DNA from: an uncultured Croceitalea sp.
Lineage (GTDB): Bacteria > Bacteroidota > Bacteroidia > Flavobacteriales > Flavobacteriaceae
Reading direction: 5' to 3'
Length of the DNA stretch: 64,000 bases
Assembly (NCBI GenBank): GCA_947503285.1
Contig: CANNDD010000003.1
Coordinates: 62,001 to 126,000 of the forward strand
Positions 11,649-20,213 of this stretch are shown here, piece after piece; positions within the stretch are counted from its first letter, which is position 1; each line of letters begins with the position of its first letter. The notes below the pieces were generated by a model that made no database searches, was not told the origin of the DNA, and saw only the letters and a list, made by a program, of their open reading frames with translations. Both the position numbers and the translations under genes were made by a program.

Positions 11649-12515
11649 TTATTTTTTACAACGCAGCATTCGTTCATTTCCAAAAATATCTTTTTTTAGT
11701 ACTACATCCTTAAAATTTTTCGATTCAAAAATTGATTTTGTCTCTAAACCAAGGTATTGATTAATCTCTACATAAAGTGTGCCCCCGTCTTTTAAAAAAG
11801 CAGCGCTAAATTCAGCCAAGGCCTTATAAAACACCAAGGCATTGTCATCAGGTACAAATAGTGCCATGGCAGGTTCGTACCCTTTTACGTTATTGTGCAT
11901 CTTGGCTTTTTCAGACTCCCGTACGTAGGGAGGGTTGGAAACGATGATATCGAACATGGTTTCAGAAAAACCAATGGCATCCGTTTCTAAATTCAAAATA
12001 TTGCCCTGTATAAATTCTACTTCAACCTCATGTAGCCCTTTATTCTGATTTGCGACTTTAAGGGCTTCCAAAGATATATCCAATCCGTAAACCGTAGTAT
12101 GAGGTAACGACTTGGCCAAAGCTATGGCGATACAGCCGCTACCCGTACCAATATCAATGGTATTTAAAATGCCATCGGATTGTTTATTGTGATCTTCAAT
12201 AATCCATTGTACCAACTCCTCCGTTTCAGGCCGAGGTATTAAAGTATGTTCGTTTACTTTAAAGACAAGGTCTAAAAAATAGGCTTCCCCTAAAATGTAT
12301 TGTACTGGTTCTTCTTTTTTCAGCCGCGAAAGGGTTTCAAATAATGGCTGTTCCTCCTTTTTGGTCAAGGTAAGGCGTGGCTGCAAAACGAGAACAAAAC
12401 GCTCTAGATTTAAAAAATGTTCAATTGTTCTGTAGAAGAGACTGTCTATTTCCTCTTTCCGATAAATTCCCTCAAGTTCATTGTGGTAAATATGCTTTAC
12501 TTCCGCTAACTGCAT
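11649..12515 (-). CDS. prmC: Release factor glutamine N5-methyltransferase
   Basis: PrmC methylates the Gln of the GGQ motif in release factors 1 and 2, which speeds peptide release. The 288-residue chain has the N-terminal helical bundle that holds the release factor, then PRPETEELV (94-102), the AdoMet loop DIGTGSGCIA (121-130), the acidic LDIS at 145-148, and the catalytic NPPYVRE (194-200). The length is normal. It follows the acetyltransferase gene by three bases and precedes the LOG gene by three, so all are likely one transcript. Confidence 0.95.
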   Translation of the reverse strand: MQLAEVKHIYHNELEGIYRKEEIDSLFYRTIEHFLNLERFVLVLQPRLTLTKKEEQPLFETLSRLKKEEPVQYILGEAYFLDLVFKVNEHTLIPRPETEELVQWIIEDHNKQSDGILNTIDIGTGSGCIAIALAKSLPHTTVYGLDISLEALKVANQNKGLHEVEVEFIQGNILNLETDAIGFSETMFDIIVSNPPYVRESEKAKMHNNVKGYEPAMALFVPDDNALVFYKALAEFSAAFLKDGGTLYVEINQYLGLETKSIFESKNFKDVVLKKDIFGNERMLRCKK

Positions 12516-12518
12516 GTC

Positions 12519-13007
12519 CTAGAGCTTTTTTAACATATAGACCGGGCATGAAGTATGGCCAGTACAACCCATTGCAGAATCCAAGTAATCAAACCCATTC
12601 TTTTTGTAAAGCGCTTGGGCTGCCTTCATATAGGGCATGGTTTCAAGGTAACAGCTTTCAAAACCGTATGCTTTTGCTTGGTGCAAACAAGTTTCAATGA
12701 GCTTTTTACCCAAACCCCGCCCCCGCGCCTTAGGCAAAAAATACATCTTTTGAAGTTCACAGACATTACCCTCATGATTTGCCAAGGGCGCGATGCCTGC
12801 ACCACCGATAACAACACCGTTTTCTTCAATGACATAATAGTCGGCATTGGGTATGGCCGAAAAGGCTTCATACATGGTATCCAATTCTTTATCCGCATAG
12901 GCAGTTCCCACTTTCGGAACTCCCAATTCTTCGAATACATACCGTACCAGTTTGGCTACTTGCTCATTATCGGTGGGTACTATCTTGCGTATTACAGTGG
13001 TCTGCAT
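12519..13007 (-). CDS. GNAT-family N-acetyltransferase
   Basis: A 162-residue acetyl-CoA-dependent acetyltransferase. The acetyl-CoA pyrophosphate loop is ARGRGLGKKLIE (about 94-105), preceded by the strand CELQKMYFLPK and followed by YLETMPYMKAAQALYKKNGF, the usual motif B. The substrate is not evident. The C-terminus contains a CTGHTSCPVYM stretch with two cysteines. It begins the minus-strand operon GNAT-prmC-LOG-ligA and is divergent from ribD with only 29 bases between proposed starts, so the promoters of both units must lie within or very close to the coding regions. Confidence 0.88.
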   Translation of the reverse strand: MQTTVIRKIVPTDNEQVAKLVRYVFEELGVPKVGTAYADKELDTMYEAFSAIPNADYYVIEENGVVIGGAGIAPLANHEGNVCELQKMYFLPKARGRGLGKKLIETCLHQAKAYGFESCYLETMPYMKAAQALYKKNGFDYLDSAMGCTGHTSCPVYMLKKL

Positions 13008-13036
13008 GTTGCAATTTATTGTGGTATTTTTACGAT

Positions 13037-14089
13037 GTGAATATAGATGAAAAATACCTCTTTCGTTGTATCGAGCTTGGTAAAAAAGGCCTGGGGACCA
13101 CAGCCCCCAATCCTATGGTCGGCTGTGTCATTGTTCACAATGATAAAATAATCGGGGAAGGTTTTACGAGTCCGTTCGGTGGGCCACATGCAGAGGTCAA
13201 TGCAATCAATTCGGTAAAAAATAAACTGTTATTGCCCCAGGCGACACTTTATGTGACCTTAGAACCATGTTCACATTATGGAAAAACACCACCTTGTGCC
13301 GACTATATCATCAAACATGCCATACCGAAGATCGTCATTGGCTTGAAAGATTCCCATGCTAAAGTAGCCGGTAGAGGCATTGAAAGATTAAGGGCTTCAA
13401 GTTGTGAGGTGAAAGTCGGTGTTTTGAGCAAGGAATGTAGGGAATTGCATAAACGTTTTCTTACGTTTCAAGAAAAAAAGCGACCATATATCATCTTAAA
13501 ATGGGCTGAAACCCTAAATGGGTTCATTGCCCCGGAACCCTCTAAACGAGGTGAAGACCCAAAACCCTTTTGGATCACCAATACGTATTCCAGACAATTG
13601 GTACACCAGTGGCGTAGTGAAGAGCAGGCGATTTTAGTCGGTACCAATACCGTTCTTTTAGATAATCCGAAACTTGATGTTCGAGACTGGGCCGGTACAA
13701 ACCCAATGAGGGTAGTATTGGACGCCCGTTTACGTATTCCCCAGAATTTTCATGTCATGGACGAGTCGGTGGATACCCTGGTTCTGCATGACTCAAAAAT
13801 TAATGGTAACCACAAAGGGGGGATCAGGTATTCGGCTATAGATTACACTAGCCGGATTGCTCCCCAAATTTGCCAAGTGCTTTACGAACATCAAATTACG
13901 AATGTATTGATCGAAGGTGGAAAACAAACGCTTGAGAGCTTTATTGCTGCCAACCTATGGGATGAGGCCCGGATATTCAGGGGTACAACATCATTCAAAA
14001 ACGGAACATCCGCCCCAAAAATCTCAGGAAGGATTGATTCGACAAAAACAATTATACAGGATACTTTAACCGTGCTCAAAAATGATTAA
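13037..14089 (+). CDS. ribD: Bifunctional riboflavin deaminase/reductase RibD
   Basis: RibD carries out the second and third steps of riboflavin synthesis: deamination of the pyrimidine ring, then NADPH reduction of the ribosyl group. Residues 1-145 form the cytidine-deaminase-like domain with zinc ligands HAE (51-53), PCSH (77-80) and Cys87 in PPCADY. The reductase domain begins near residue 148 (YIILKWAETLNGFIAP) and has LVGTNTVLLDNP and the NADPH loop VLIEGGKQTLESF. I place the start at GTG 13037, giving MNIDEKYLF, which resembles the usual family start; a TTG at 13019 would add six residues. No FMN riboswitch is possible in the 29-base gap to the divergent gene. It overlaps the following HAD gene by eight bases. 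Confidence 0.94.
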   Translation: MNIDEKYLFRCIELGKKGLGTTAPNPMVGCVIVHNDKIIGEGFTSPFGGPHAEVNAINSVKNKLLLPQATLYVTLEPCSHYGKTPPCADYIIKHAIPKIVIGLKDSHAKVAGRGIERLRASSCEVKVGVLSKECRELHKRFLTFQEKKRPYIILKWAETLNGFIAPEPSKRGEDPKPFWITNTYSRQLVHQWRSEEQAILVGTNTVLLDNPKLDVRDWAGTNPMRVVLDARLRIPQNFHVMDESVDTLVLHDSKINGNHKGGIRYSAIDYTSRIAPQICQVLYEHQITNVLIEGGKQTLESFIAANLWDEARIFRGTTSFKNGTSAPKISGRIDSTKTIIQDTLTVLKND

Positions 14090-14684
14090 AAACATCATAC
14101 TTGATTTTGGGGATATCTTTATCAATCTGGATAAACCCGCTACAGCCCGAGAAATGACCAAATTCGGTTTTAAGGAAATCACTCCTGAACTGGATACACT
14201 TTTTAAGGATTATGAGAAGGGGCTACTTTCTTCTGAAGCTTTTTTGGATACTACCCACAGTGCTTTCCCCAAGGCATCGAAACAAGATTTAATTCAAGCT
14301 TGGAATACCATTCTATTGGATTTTCCTGAATACCGTTTGGATTTTTTAGAGGAATTTGCGCAACAAAACAGGTACAAATTACTACTATTGAGCAATACCA
14401 ATGCCATTCATATCGACCACGTAAAAACCATCATGGGCATGGACAGGTTCAACCGTTTTAAAAATGCGTTTGACCAATTCTACCTTTCCTATGAAATGAA
14501 GATGCGTAAGCCAGATGCCGAGATTTTTGAATATGTTTTGCAAGAAAATGGTCTGGTAGCAGCGGAGACCCTTTTCGTAGATGATACCAAAGAAAACACC
14601 GACACGGCCTCATCCGTGGGAATACAAGTTTGGAACCTTCAGGTAGGTAAGGAGGATATTATTGATTTAAAGCAACATCTGTAA
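14082..14684 (+). CDS. HAD-family hydrolase (HAD-IA type)
   Basis: A 200-residue soluble phosphatase-like protein. Motif I is LDFGDIFINLD (Asp8 nucleophile), motif II LLLLSNTNAIH, motif III Lys in MRKPDAEIF, motif IV FVDDTKEN; all are present. The layout resembles YihX/FMN phosphatases rather than the beta-phosphoglucomutases. In Bacteroidota a HAD protein next to ribD is attractive as the missing dephosphorylase of the riboflavin route (5-amino-6-ribitylamino-uracil phosphate), but this is inference from an eight-base overlap with ribD and is not proved. The 3' end overlaps the transporter gene by one base. Confidence 0.88.
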   Translation: MIKNIILDFGDIFINLDKPATAREMTKFGFKEITPELDTLFKDYEKGLLSSEAFLDTTHSAFPKASKQDLIQAWNTILLDFPEYRLDFLEEFAQQNRYKLLLLSNTNAIHIDHVKTIMGMDRFNRFKNAFDQFYLSYEMKMRKPDAEIFEYVLQENGLVAAETLFVDDTKENTDTASSVGIQVWNLQVGKEDIIDLKQHL

Positions 14685-15547
14685 TGTTGGACCTCATTTT
14701 TAGTGTATTGTGCTCCTCCTTGATATTTGTCATCTTTAAATTATTCGACACGTATGGAGTACAGACCTTATTTGCAATCATAACCAATTACATGGTCGCT
14801 TGTCTCACTGGGTTATTATTATATCAAGAACCCATTGATTTTGCTTCGATTCCGTCAAAAAACTGGTTCTTAGGCACCGTATTTCTCGGGATATTATTCA
14901 TAGTCATCTTCAATATTATGGCTAAGACCGCCCAAAAAGTAGGTGTTTCAGTGGCATCCGTGGCCACGAAGATGTCTTTGGTGATTCCGGTTATAGTCGG
15001 CGTTTTTGCCTATCAAGAACAGCTTTCATTTTTAAAAATAGTAGGTATCCTTTTGGCCTTGGCAGCGGTTTACTTTACCTCAGTGAAGCAAAAATCCTTG
15101 GTTATTACCAAAGATGTACTGCTATTGCCCATACTGGTCTTTCTCGGCTCTGGTACCATTGATGCCAGTATAAAGTATTTTCAAGAAACACAACTAGAAG
15201 TTCAAGAGTACCCCATATTTTCAGCGACGGTGTTTGCCGTAGCTGCATGTACCGGTCTGGTGTTCATTACAATAAAATCATTTGGAACACCACTGAAAAT
15301 AAACCTGAAAAATATTCTTGGGGGTATCGCCCTTGGTATACCCAATTATTTTTCCATTTTCTTTTTGTTGCGGGCCTTACAAAATGAAAACTGGAACAGC
15401 GCGTCCATTTTTACCATCAATAATGTAGCGATCGTGATGTTCTCTACTTTACTAGGTATCGTTCTGTTCAAAGAGCGGTTGAGCATAAAAAACTGGGGTG
15501 GTATTCTTTTGGCGGTCATTAGTATTTTGTTGGTCGCACTTTATTGA
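14684..15547 (+). CDS. DMT/EamA-family transporter
   Basis: A 287-residue integral membrane protein with about ten hydrophobic segments in two halves, the pattern of drug/metabolite (EamA) transporters. Segments can be seen at about 2-18, 30-48, 62-82, 90-110 and so on, ending in GGILLAVISILLVALY. No substrate can be assigned; the family moves amino acids, metabolites or sugars across the inner membrane. It lies inside the operon ribD-HAD-DMT-YigZ, sharing one base with each neighbour, so export or uptake related to a flavin precursor is conceivable, but operon position alone is weak evidence. Confidence 0.85.
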   Translation: MLDLIFSVLCSSLIFVIFKLFDTYGVQTLFAIITNYMVACLTGLLLYQEPIDFASIPSKNWFLGTVFLGILFIVIFNIMAKTAQKVGVSVASVATKMSLVIPVIVGVFAYQEQLSFLKIVGILLALAAVYFTSVKQKSLVITKDVLLLPILVFLGSGTIDASIKYFQETQLEVQEYPIFSATVFAVAACTGLVFITIKSFGTPLKINLKNILGGIALGIPNYFSIFFLLRALQNENWNSASIFTINNVAIVMFSTLLGIVLFKERLSIKNWGGILLAVISILLVALY

Positions 15548-16158
15548 TGGGGTTCGAAGCTGATACATACCGTACTTTGGCAAAGCCTTCTGAAGAAATT
15601 CTTTTGAAAGAACGAAAGAGCAAGTTTTATGGCCATGCATACCCCATTCAATCAGAAGAAGTCGTCAAGCCAATAATTGAAATGCTCCGCAAGCAATACG
15701 CGAATGCCGGCCATGTGTGTTATGCATGGCAGTTAGGGATAGAACAAACCACCTATCGTGTCAGTGATGACGGAGAACCCAATAATTCCGCTGGGATGCC
15801 TATCTACGGGCAGATAAAGGCTTTTGGGCTAACCAATGTATTGGTTACCGTCACCCGTGTTTTTGGTGGTACCAAGTTAGGGGTTGGAGGGTTAATCCAA
15901 GCCTATAAGACCGCAGCGCAAATGGCACTTGAAAATTCTGAAACCTTGGTCAAGACCCTCGAGACATCACTTCGAATTACATTTGCCTATAGCGACATGG
16001 AAAAAGTAATGCGAATCGTAAAAAAACACGGTTTGGGCTTGGTTTCGCAAAAAATGGAACTTGATTGTGAATTTGAAATTAGTTGCAGAAAAAAAATGGA
16101 AGAAAAAGTAGTTCAACTGTTCGATGCACTACCATCCATTTCAATCCATAGAAAATAA
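15547..16158 (+). CDS. YigZ/IMPACT-family protein
   Basis: A 203-residue protein of the YigZ (UPF0029) family. The N-terminal domain has the conserved segments KERKSKFYGHAYP, AGHVCYAWQLG, SDDGEPNNSAGMP and TRVFGGTKLGVGGLIQAY; the C-terminal DUF1949 domain is the ferredoxin-like half (about 135-200). The yeast/mammal relative IMPACT modulates the Gcn2 translation kinase; the bacterial role is not settled, and RNA or ribosome binding has been proposed. The ATG at 15547 overlaps the stop of the transporter gene by one base. Last gene of the ribD operon, convergent with the thioesterase gene two bases away. Confidence 0.92.
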   Translation: MGFEADTYRTLAKPSEEILLKERKSKFYGHAYPIQSEEVVKPIIEMLRKQYANAGHVCYAWQLGIEQTTYRVSDDGEPNNSAGMPIYGQIKAFGLTNVLVTVTRVFGGTKLGVGGLIQAYKTAAQMALENSETLVKTLETSLRITFAYSDMEKVMRIVKKHGLGLVSQKMELDCEFEISCRKKMEEKVVQLFDALPSISIHRK

Positions 16159-16160
16159 TA

Positions 16161-16556
16161 TTAACCCAACTTCGCCAGAATGGATTCCGGACATTTTATC
16201 GGTCTATTGGTCCGTTTATCCATAAAGGCCAATACCGTATTTGCCTCGGCCAACAATTCCCCACTTTCACGATAGATTTTATAGTCAAATTCTATTTTGA
16301 CCAAAGGCACTTTTTTTAAAAAGGTCTCGACTGTAATCAGGTCGTCATAAAGTGCGGATTTTTTATAATCTATTTGTAGGTGAATTACAGGTAAGATAAT
16401 TCCATCATCTTCCAAATCCTTATAACTGATACCCATGGATCTTAGCCACTCTACCCTACCCAACTCTAGATATTGCGCATAATTACCATGATACACTACC
16501 CCCATTTGGTCTGTTTCGCTATACCTTACCCTAAAAGAAAATTTGTGAAAATCCAT
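16161..16556 (-). CDS. Acyl-CoA thioesterase (4HBT/YbgC type)
   Basis: A 131-residue hot-dog-fold thioesterase. The active-site segment YSETDQMGVVYHGNY (12-26) holds the catalytic Asp of the 4-hydroxybenzoyl-CoA thioesterase family, followed by the long helix YLELGRVEWLRSMG. Such proteins hydrolyse short or medium acyl-CoA thioesters in the cytoplasm; E. coli YbgC is tied to phospholipid metabolism and the Tol-Pal system. It is transcribed alone on the minus strand and is divergent from dnaA with 205 bases between starts. Confidence 0.9.
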   Translation of the reverse strand: MDFHKFSFRVRYSETDQMGVVYHGNYAQYLELGRVEWLRSMGISYKDLEDDGIILPVIHLQIDYKKSALYDDLITVETFLKKVPLVKIEFDYKIYRESGELLAEANTVLAFMDKRTNRPIKCPESILAKLG

Positions 16557-16761
16557 AGAATTCTGATGAAAAAGTATATATTTATAAGCTAGCTCTTACT
16601 GCCGATAACATGAGAAAAAAAAAGTACAAATTCAACGGCTGATTGATTTTTTTTTTAGGTTTTTTGTTCACATATTTGTCGCACGATTGGCATTTGATAA
16701 TTCGTCAAAAGTTAGCCTACTTAAACTCGAAATACTAACCAAAAAATAAGGAAAAACTTTT

Positions 16762-18186
16762 ATGGGTGTTACTGCTACTTCCGTATGGAACAATTGCTTG
16801 GCTTTTATCGAAGATAATATCCAACCGCAGGCATTCAAAACGTGGTTTCTCCCTATTAAACCAGTTCGACTGCAAGATAATGCTTTAAGCATTCAAGTGC
16901 CTAGTAAATTCTTTTACGAATGGCTCGAAGAGCACTATGTAAAACTTTTAAAGGTAGCCCTACGAAAAGAATTGGGTGCCAATGCCAAACTGGTCTATGT
17001 GATTAAAATGGAAAACAAATACGGTAATAACGAACCCTTTACCGAAAAAATTCCGAGTTCAAATCGTTCTACAATGGCACCCCAAGAATTGGACGTACCC
17101 ATCACCTCAAAAAACCCTGAACTCAAAAATCCGTTCATAATACCGGGTATACGAAATATCAAGATTGAGTCACAGCTCAATCCAAACTATAACTTTGAAA
17201 ATTTCTTGGAAGGGGATTCCAACCGACTTGCACGTTCGGCGGGTATGGCCGTAGCGAATAAACCTGGTGGCACTTCCTTTAATCCCTTACTTGTATTTGG
17301 GGGCGTCGGTTTGGGAAAAACACATTTAGCACATGCCATAGGTGTTGAAATAAAGGAAAAATATCCAGAACGCACCGTATTGTATATCTCAGCGGAGAAG
17401 TTTACACAACAGTATATCGAATCCGTAAAGAAGAACACGCGTAATGATTTTATTCATTTTTACCAATTGATCGATGTACTCATCATTGATGATGTACAGT
17501 TCTTATCAGGTAAATCCGGTACTCAAGACGTTTTCTTCCATATATTCAACCATTTACACCAAAATGGAAAACAGGTAATCTTGACTTCGGATAAGGCACC
17601 AGTTGATATGCAGGATATTGAGCAACGATTGTTATCCCGATTTAAATGGGGGCTTTCCGCTGAGCTGCAAACTCCCGATTATGAAACGAGGATTTCGATA
17701 TTAAAGAACAAGCTCTATCGAGATGGTGTTGAAATGCCTGAGGAAATTATAGAACATGTTGCCAAACACATCAAGACCAATATTAGGGAGTTGGAAGGTG
17801 CCATCATATCATTGATTGCCCAAGCATCTTTCAATAAACGTGAGGTTACCTTGGATTTGGCCCAACAAGTAGTCGAAAAATTTGTCAAGAACACCAAACG
17901 TGAAGTTTCTATCGATTACATTCAAAAGGTAGTCTCAGATTATTTTGAAATGGATGTAGCCACCTTGCAATCAAAAACCCGAAAGCGCCATATCGTTCAG
18001 GCACGCCAGTTGGCCATGTTTTTTGCCAAGAAATTCACCAAAGCGTCTTTAGCGAGTATTGGTTCACAAATAGGGAAACGTGACCATGCCACTGTGCTTC
18101 ATGCCTGTAAGACCGTTGATAATCTGGCGGAAACGGATAAGCAATTCAGAAAATATATTGAGGACCTCAATAAAAAATTCACATAA
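16762..18186 (+). CDS. dnaA: Chromosomal replication initiator DnaA
   Basis: DnaA binds 9-base boxes at oriC and, with ATP, melts the origin. The 474-residue chain has domain I (about 1-80), a short linker, the AAA+ domain with Walker A GGVGLGKTHL (180-189), Walker B IIDDVQFL and the sensor/arginine-finger helix IEQRLLSRFKWG, and domain IV ending with the DNA-binding signature GKRDHATVLHACKT. No cluster of perfect TTATCCACA boxes is seen in the 205 bases upstream, and dnaN is not next to it, so this is probably not the origin. A box CATATTTG at 16671, one mismatch from TAnnTTTG, could be its promoter. Followed 12 bases later by the phosphatase gene. Confidence 0.98.
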   Translation: MGVTATSVWNNCLAFIEDNIQPQAFKTWFLPIKPVRLQDNALSIQVPSKFFYEWLEEHYVKLLKVALRKELGANAKLVYVIKMENKYGNNEPFTEKIPSSNRSTMAPQELDVPITSKNPELKNPFIIPGIRNIKIESQLNPNYNFENFLEGDSNRLARSAGMAVANKPGGTSFNPLLVFGGVGLGKTHLAHAIGVEIKEKYPERTVLYISAEKFTQQYIESVKKNTRNDFIHFYQLIDVLIIDDVQFLSGKSGTQDVFFHIFNHLHQNGKQVILTSDKAPVDMQDIEQRLLSRFKWGLSAELQTPDYETRISILKNKLYRDGVEMPEEIIEHVAKHIKTNIRELEGAIISLIAQASFNKREVTLDLAQQVVEKFVKNTKREVSIDYIQKVVSDYFEMDVATLQSKTRKRHIVQARQLAMFFAKKFTKASLASIGSQIGKRDHATVLHACKTVDNLAETDKQFRKYIEDLNKKFT

Positions 18187-18198
18187 TCAAATTTTATC

Positions 18199-18651
18199 AT
18201 GACCAAAGTTTTGATGGTGTGCCTAGGCAATATTTGTAGGTCTCCATTGGCGGAGGGTATTTTAAGATCAAAAGTCGATTCTCATTTGGTCGATGTTGAT
18301 TCGGCCGGTACTGCGGGGTACCATATTGGCAATTCACCAGATCCAAGGTCGGTAGCGGTAGCACGAAAATACGGTATTGATATCAGCACCCAAATTTGTA
18401 GGAAGTTCGTTCCTGAGGATTTTTCGCGGTATGATAGGATATATGCTATGGATTTGAACAACTACAAAGATATTATCGTACAAACAAACGATTCTAACCA
18501 TCAAAAAAAGGTAAAGCTCTTACTTGATACCGTTTCAGTGGGTATCAACGAAGTTCCCGATCCCTATTACGGTGGCACCAATGGTTTTGAGAAGGTGTTT
18601 CATTTGATTTCACAAGCGTGTGATACTATAGCACAAAACTTGAAACAATGA
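18199..18651 (+). CDS. Low-molecular-weight protein-tyrosine-phosphatase
   Basis: A 150-residue phosphatase with the P-loop CLGNICRS (Cys8 nucleophile, Arg14) right at the N-terminus and the general-acid loop VPDPYYGG near residue 121. Members dephosphorylate tyrosine kinases of capsule or exopolysaccharide export, but the position after dnaA (12-base gap) rather than near wzc-type genes suggests a more general role. Arsenate reductases share the fold but use additional cysteines; here Cys13 is the only extra one in the loop. Its stop overlaps the start of the following methylase gene (ATGA). Confidence 0.93.
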   Translation: MTKVLMVCLGNICRSPLAEGILRSKVDSHLVDVDSAGTAGYHIGNSPDPRSVAVARKYGIDISTQICRKFVPEDFSRYDRIYAMDLNNYKDIIVQTNDSNHQKKVKLLLDTVSVGINEVPDPYYGGTNGFEKVFHLISQACDTIAQNLKQ

Positions 18652-19373
18652 GGGAGGGCAATCAATCCAAAAAAGGAAACCTTTATTTAATTCCTACCAC
18701 TTTAGGGGCTAACGCCCCTTTAGAGGTTTTGCCCATATCCATTAAGAGAACGATTGAAAACATCGACCATTACATTGCTGAAAATGAAAAGACCGCAAGA
18801 AGGTTCATTAAAAGTATCAGTACCAATAAATCACAACCAAGCCTGAAATTTGAGCATTTAAACAAGTTTACGGATCCTACTGAAATTCCGAGTTACCTGA
18901 ATCCGTGCCTCGACGGTTTCGATGTAGGCTTACTTTCAGAGGCAGGTTGCCCTGGCATTGCTGATCCAGGAGCCGATGTAGTGCGGATCGCCCACGAAAA
19001 AAAAATCAAAGTGGTGCCCTTGGTTGGACCTTCCTCTATTCTTCTGGCACTAATGGCCAGTGGCATGAACGGTCAGAATTTCGCCTTTAATGGATACCTA
19101 CCAATAGATAAAAACGAACGTAAGAACAGAATCAAAAAACTTGAACGCCACTCAAGGGATTATCAACAAGCGCAAGTGTTTATCGAGACACCCTATCGCA
19201 ACAACAAATTACTTGAAGAATTTACTAAGATTTTACAACCAGCTACGCTATTATGCGTGGCTGCAGAAATTACACTACCTACAGAGTACATCGTAACACA
19301 ACCGATTGAAGAGTGGTATACTATAGACCTTGATCTACATAAAAGGCCCACAATATTCATTTTTCAGGCGTAA
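18648..19373 (+). CDS. SAM-dependent methyltransferase, RsmI/tetrapyrrole-methylase fold
   Basis: A 241-residue protein of the tetrapyrrole-methylase superfamily. It starts with GNLYLIPTTLG, carries LLSEAGCPGIADPGADVV (the RsmI motif normally reads DAGTPGISDPG) and VVPLVGPSSILLALMASG, which together form the AdoMet site. RsmI 2'-O-methylates C1402 of 16S rRNA. This shorter Bacteroidota form differs in length (RsmI is near 280) and in the motif, so a different substrate is possible. Overlaps the phosphatase gene by four bases. I see no terminator after it; the next gene is convergent, with 44 bases between the two stop codons. Confidence 0.85.
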   Translation: MREGNQSKKGNLYLIPTTLGANAPLEVLPISIKRTIENIDHYIAENEKTARRFIKSISTNKSQPSLKFEHLNKFTDPTEIPSYLNPCLDGFDVGLLSEAGCPGIADPGADVVRIAHEKKIKVVPLVGPSSILLALMASGMNGQNFAFNGYLPIDKNERKNRIKKLERHSRDYQQAQVFIETPYRNNKLLEEFTKILQPATLLCVAAEITLPTEYIVTQPIEEWYTIDLDLHKRPTIFIFQA

Positions 19374-19417
19374 GGCCCAAACTGACGCAGAGTTATAGGG
19401 TTTTTTAGCAAAGTCGC

Positions 19418-20062
19418 TTATACCTTGGGGTTATGCTTCGATTTAACCTGTGAAATATCAAATCCACCGAACTTTCTCATATATTGTGCCATTGAGGTAC
19501 CATAGGCATCTGAAAAGTCTTGCTTACCATAAGACCTAAGATACTTTTTAACATTACCGGCACCAGCAAGATGCGCTGCAGCGATAATCCCAGATTCAGA
19601 AATAACGGTCCCGTTTATTCTTTTGCCCACAAAACGTTTGATATCGCGCCTTAGGATCCATTTGTTGCGCGCCACGTTTAATTTGAATACTTTTTCTTGT
19701 AGTACAGGGTCTTGTAGAAAAACCTCGGTATCGCTGACTCCCATTAGTCGTAAGGTACCAATACCAAATTGATACTTTCCCAAATAGCCTAATGTGTTAA
19801 TCGTATTATACTTGCCTTGCGATTCTTTAAAGGCCAATGCTTCTTTAAAACCGATATAAGAGCTGCCTAGAACGATGGGTGTTGAATACGGTATCTCTAA
19901 AAGTTCTGTGTTCAAAACCGGGCCATTGACGAAGTACGAAGACGCTGTTCGCAACTCGACAGGTACTTCAACCTTCTTTTCACTCTTAAAAGAATATGTT
20001 CCAAAACTTGTGAGAATCACAATCATGGCAAGATGTCCAAAAAAACCAATCCATCTTTTCAT
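19418..20062 (-). CDS. Exported lysozyme-like/transglycosylase-fold protein
   Basis: A 214-residue protein with an N-terminal signal or anchor (about 6-24, ending FGTYSFKS). The second half resembles a goose-lysozyme/SLT fold: the likely catalytic Glu in ALAFKESQGKYNTINT, the GYLGKYQFGIGTLRLMGV turn, and IIAAAHLAGAGNVKKYL. It probably acts on peptidoglycan in the periplasm; the match is structural and motif-based, and I would not assign a specific enzyme name. It is followed (towards lower coordinates) by the convergent methylase gene. The 150 bases upstream contain AACGTTAAAC (20178-20187), also seen upstream of other envelope or regulatory genes here. Confidence 0.7.
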   Translation of the reverse strand: MKRWIGFFGHLAMIVILTSFGTYSFKSEKKVEVPVELRTASSYFVNGPVLNTELLEIPYSTPIVLGSSYIGFKEALAFKESQGKYNTINTLGYLGKYQFGIGTLRLMGVSDTEVFLQDPVLQEKVFKLNVARNKWILRRDIKRFVGKRINGTVISESGIIAAAHLAGAGNVKKYLRSYGKQDFSDAYGTSMAQYMRKFGGFDISQVKSKHNPKV

Positions 20063-20213
20063 AACCTATAAATTTAGACTCCGAAAACCGAAGTATAATT
20101 CAAGCGGGCAAATATAATGGGGGATTTTTTAAAGGGGACACTAAAATTCTTAAGAAATTCTTAATCAACTGATAAATAACGTTAAACGGTTGAAATTACC
20201 CGACGAAGTCTAC

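Noticed and set aside
12555-13040. Plus-strand frame (161 codons) opposite the acetyltransferase gene
   Set aside because: Antisense shadow; the minus-strand frame has complete GNAT motifs.
16557-16761. Replication origin next to dnaA
   Set aside because: No cluster of DnaA boxes and no dnaN beside dnaA.
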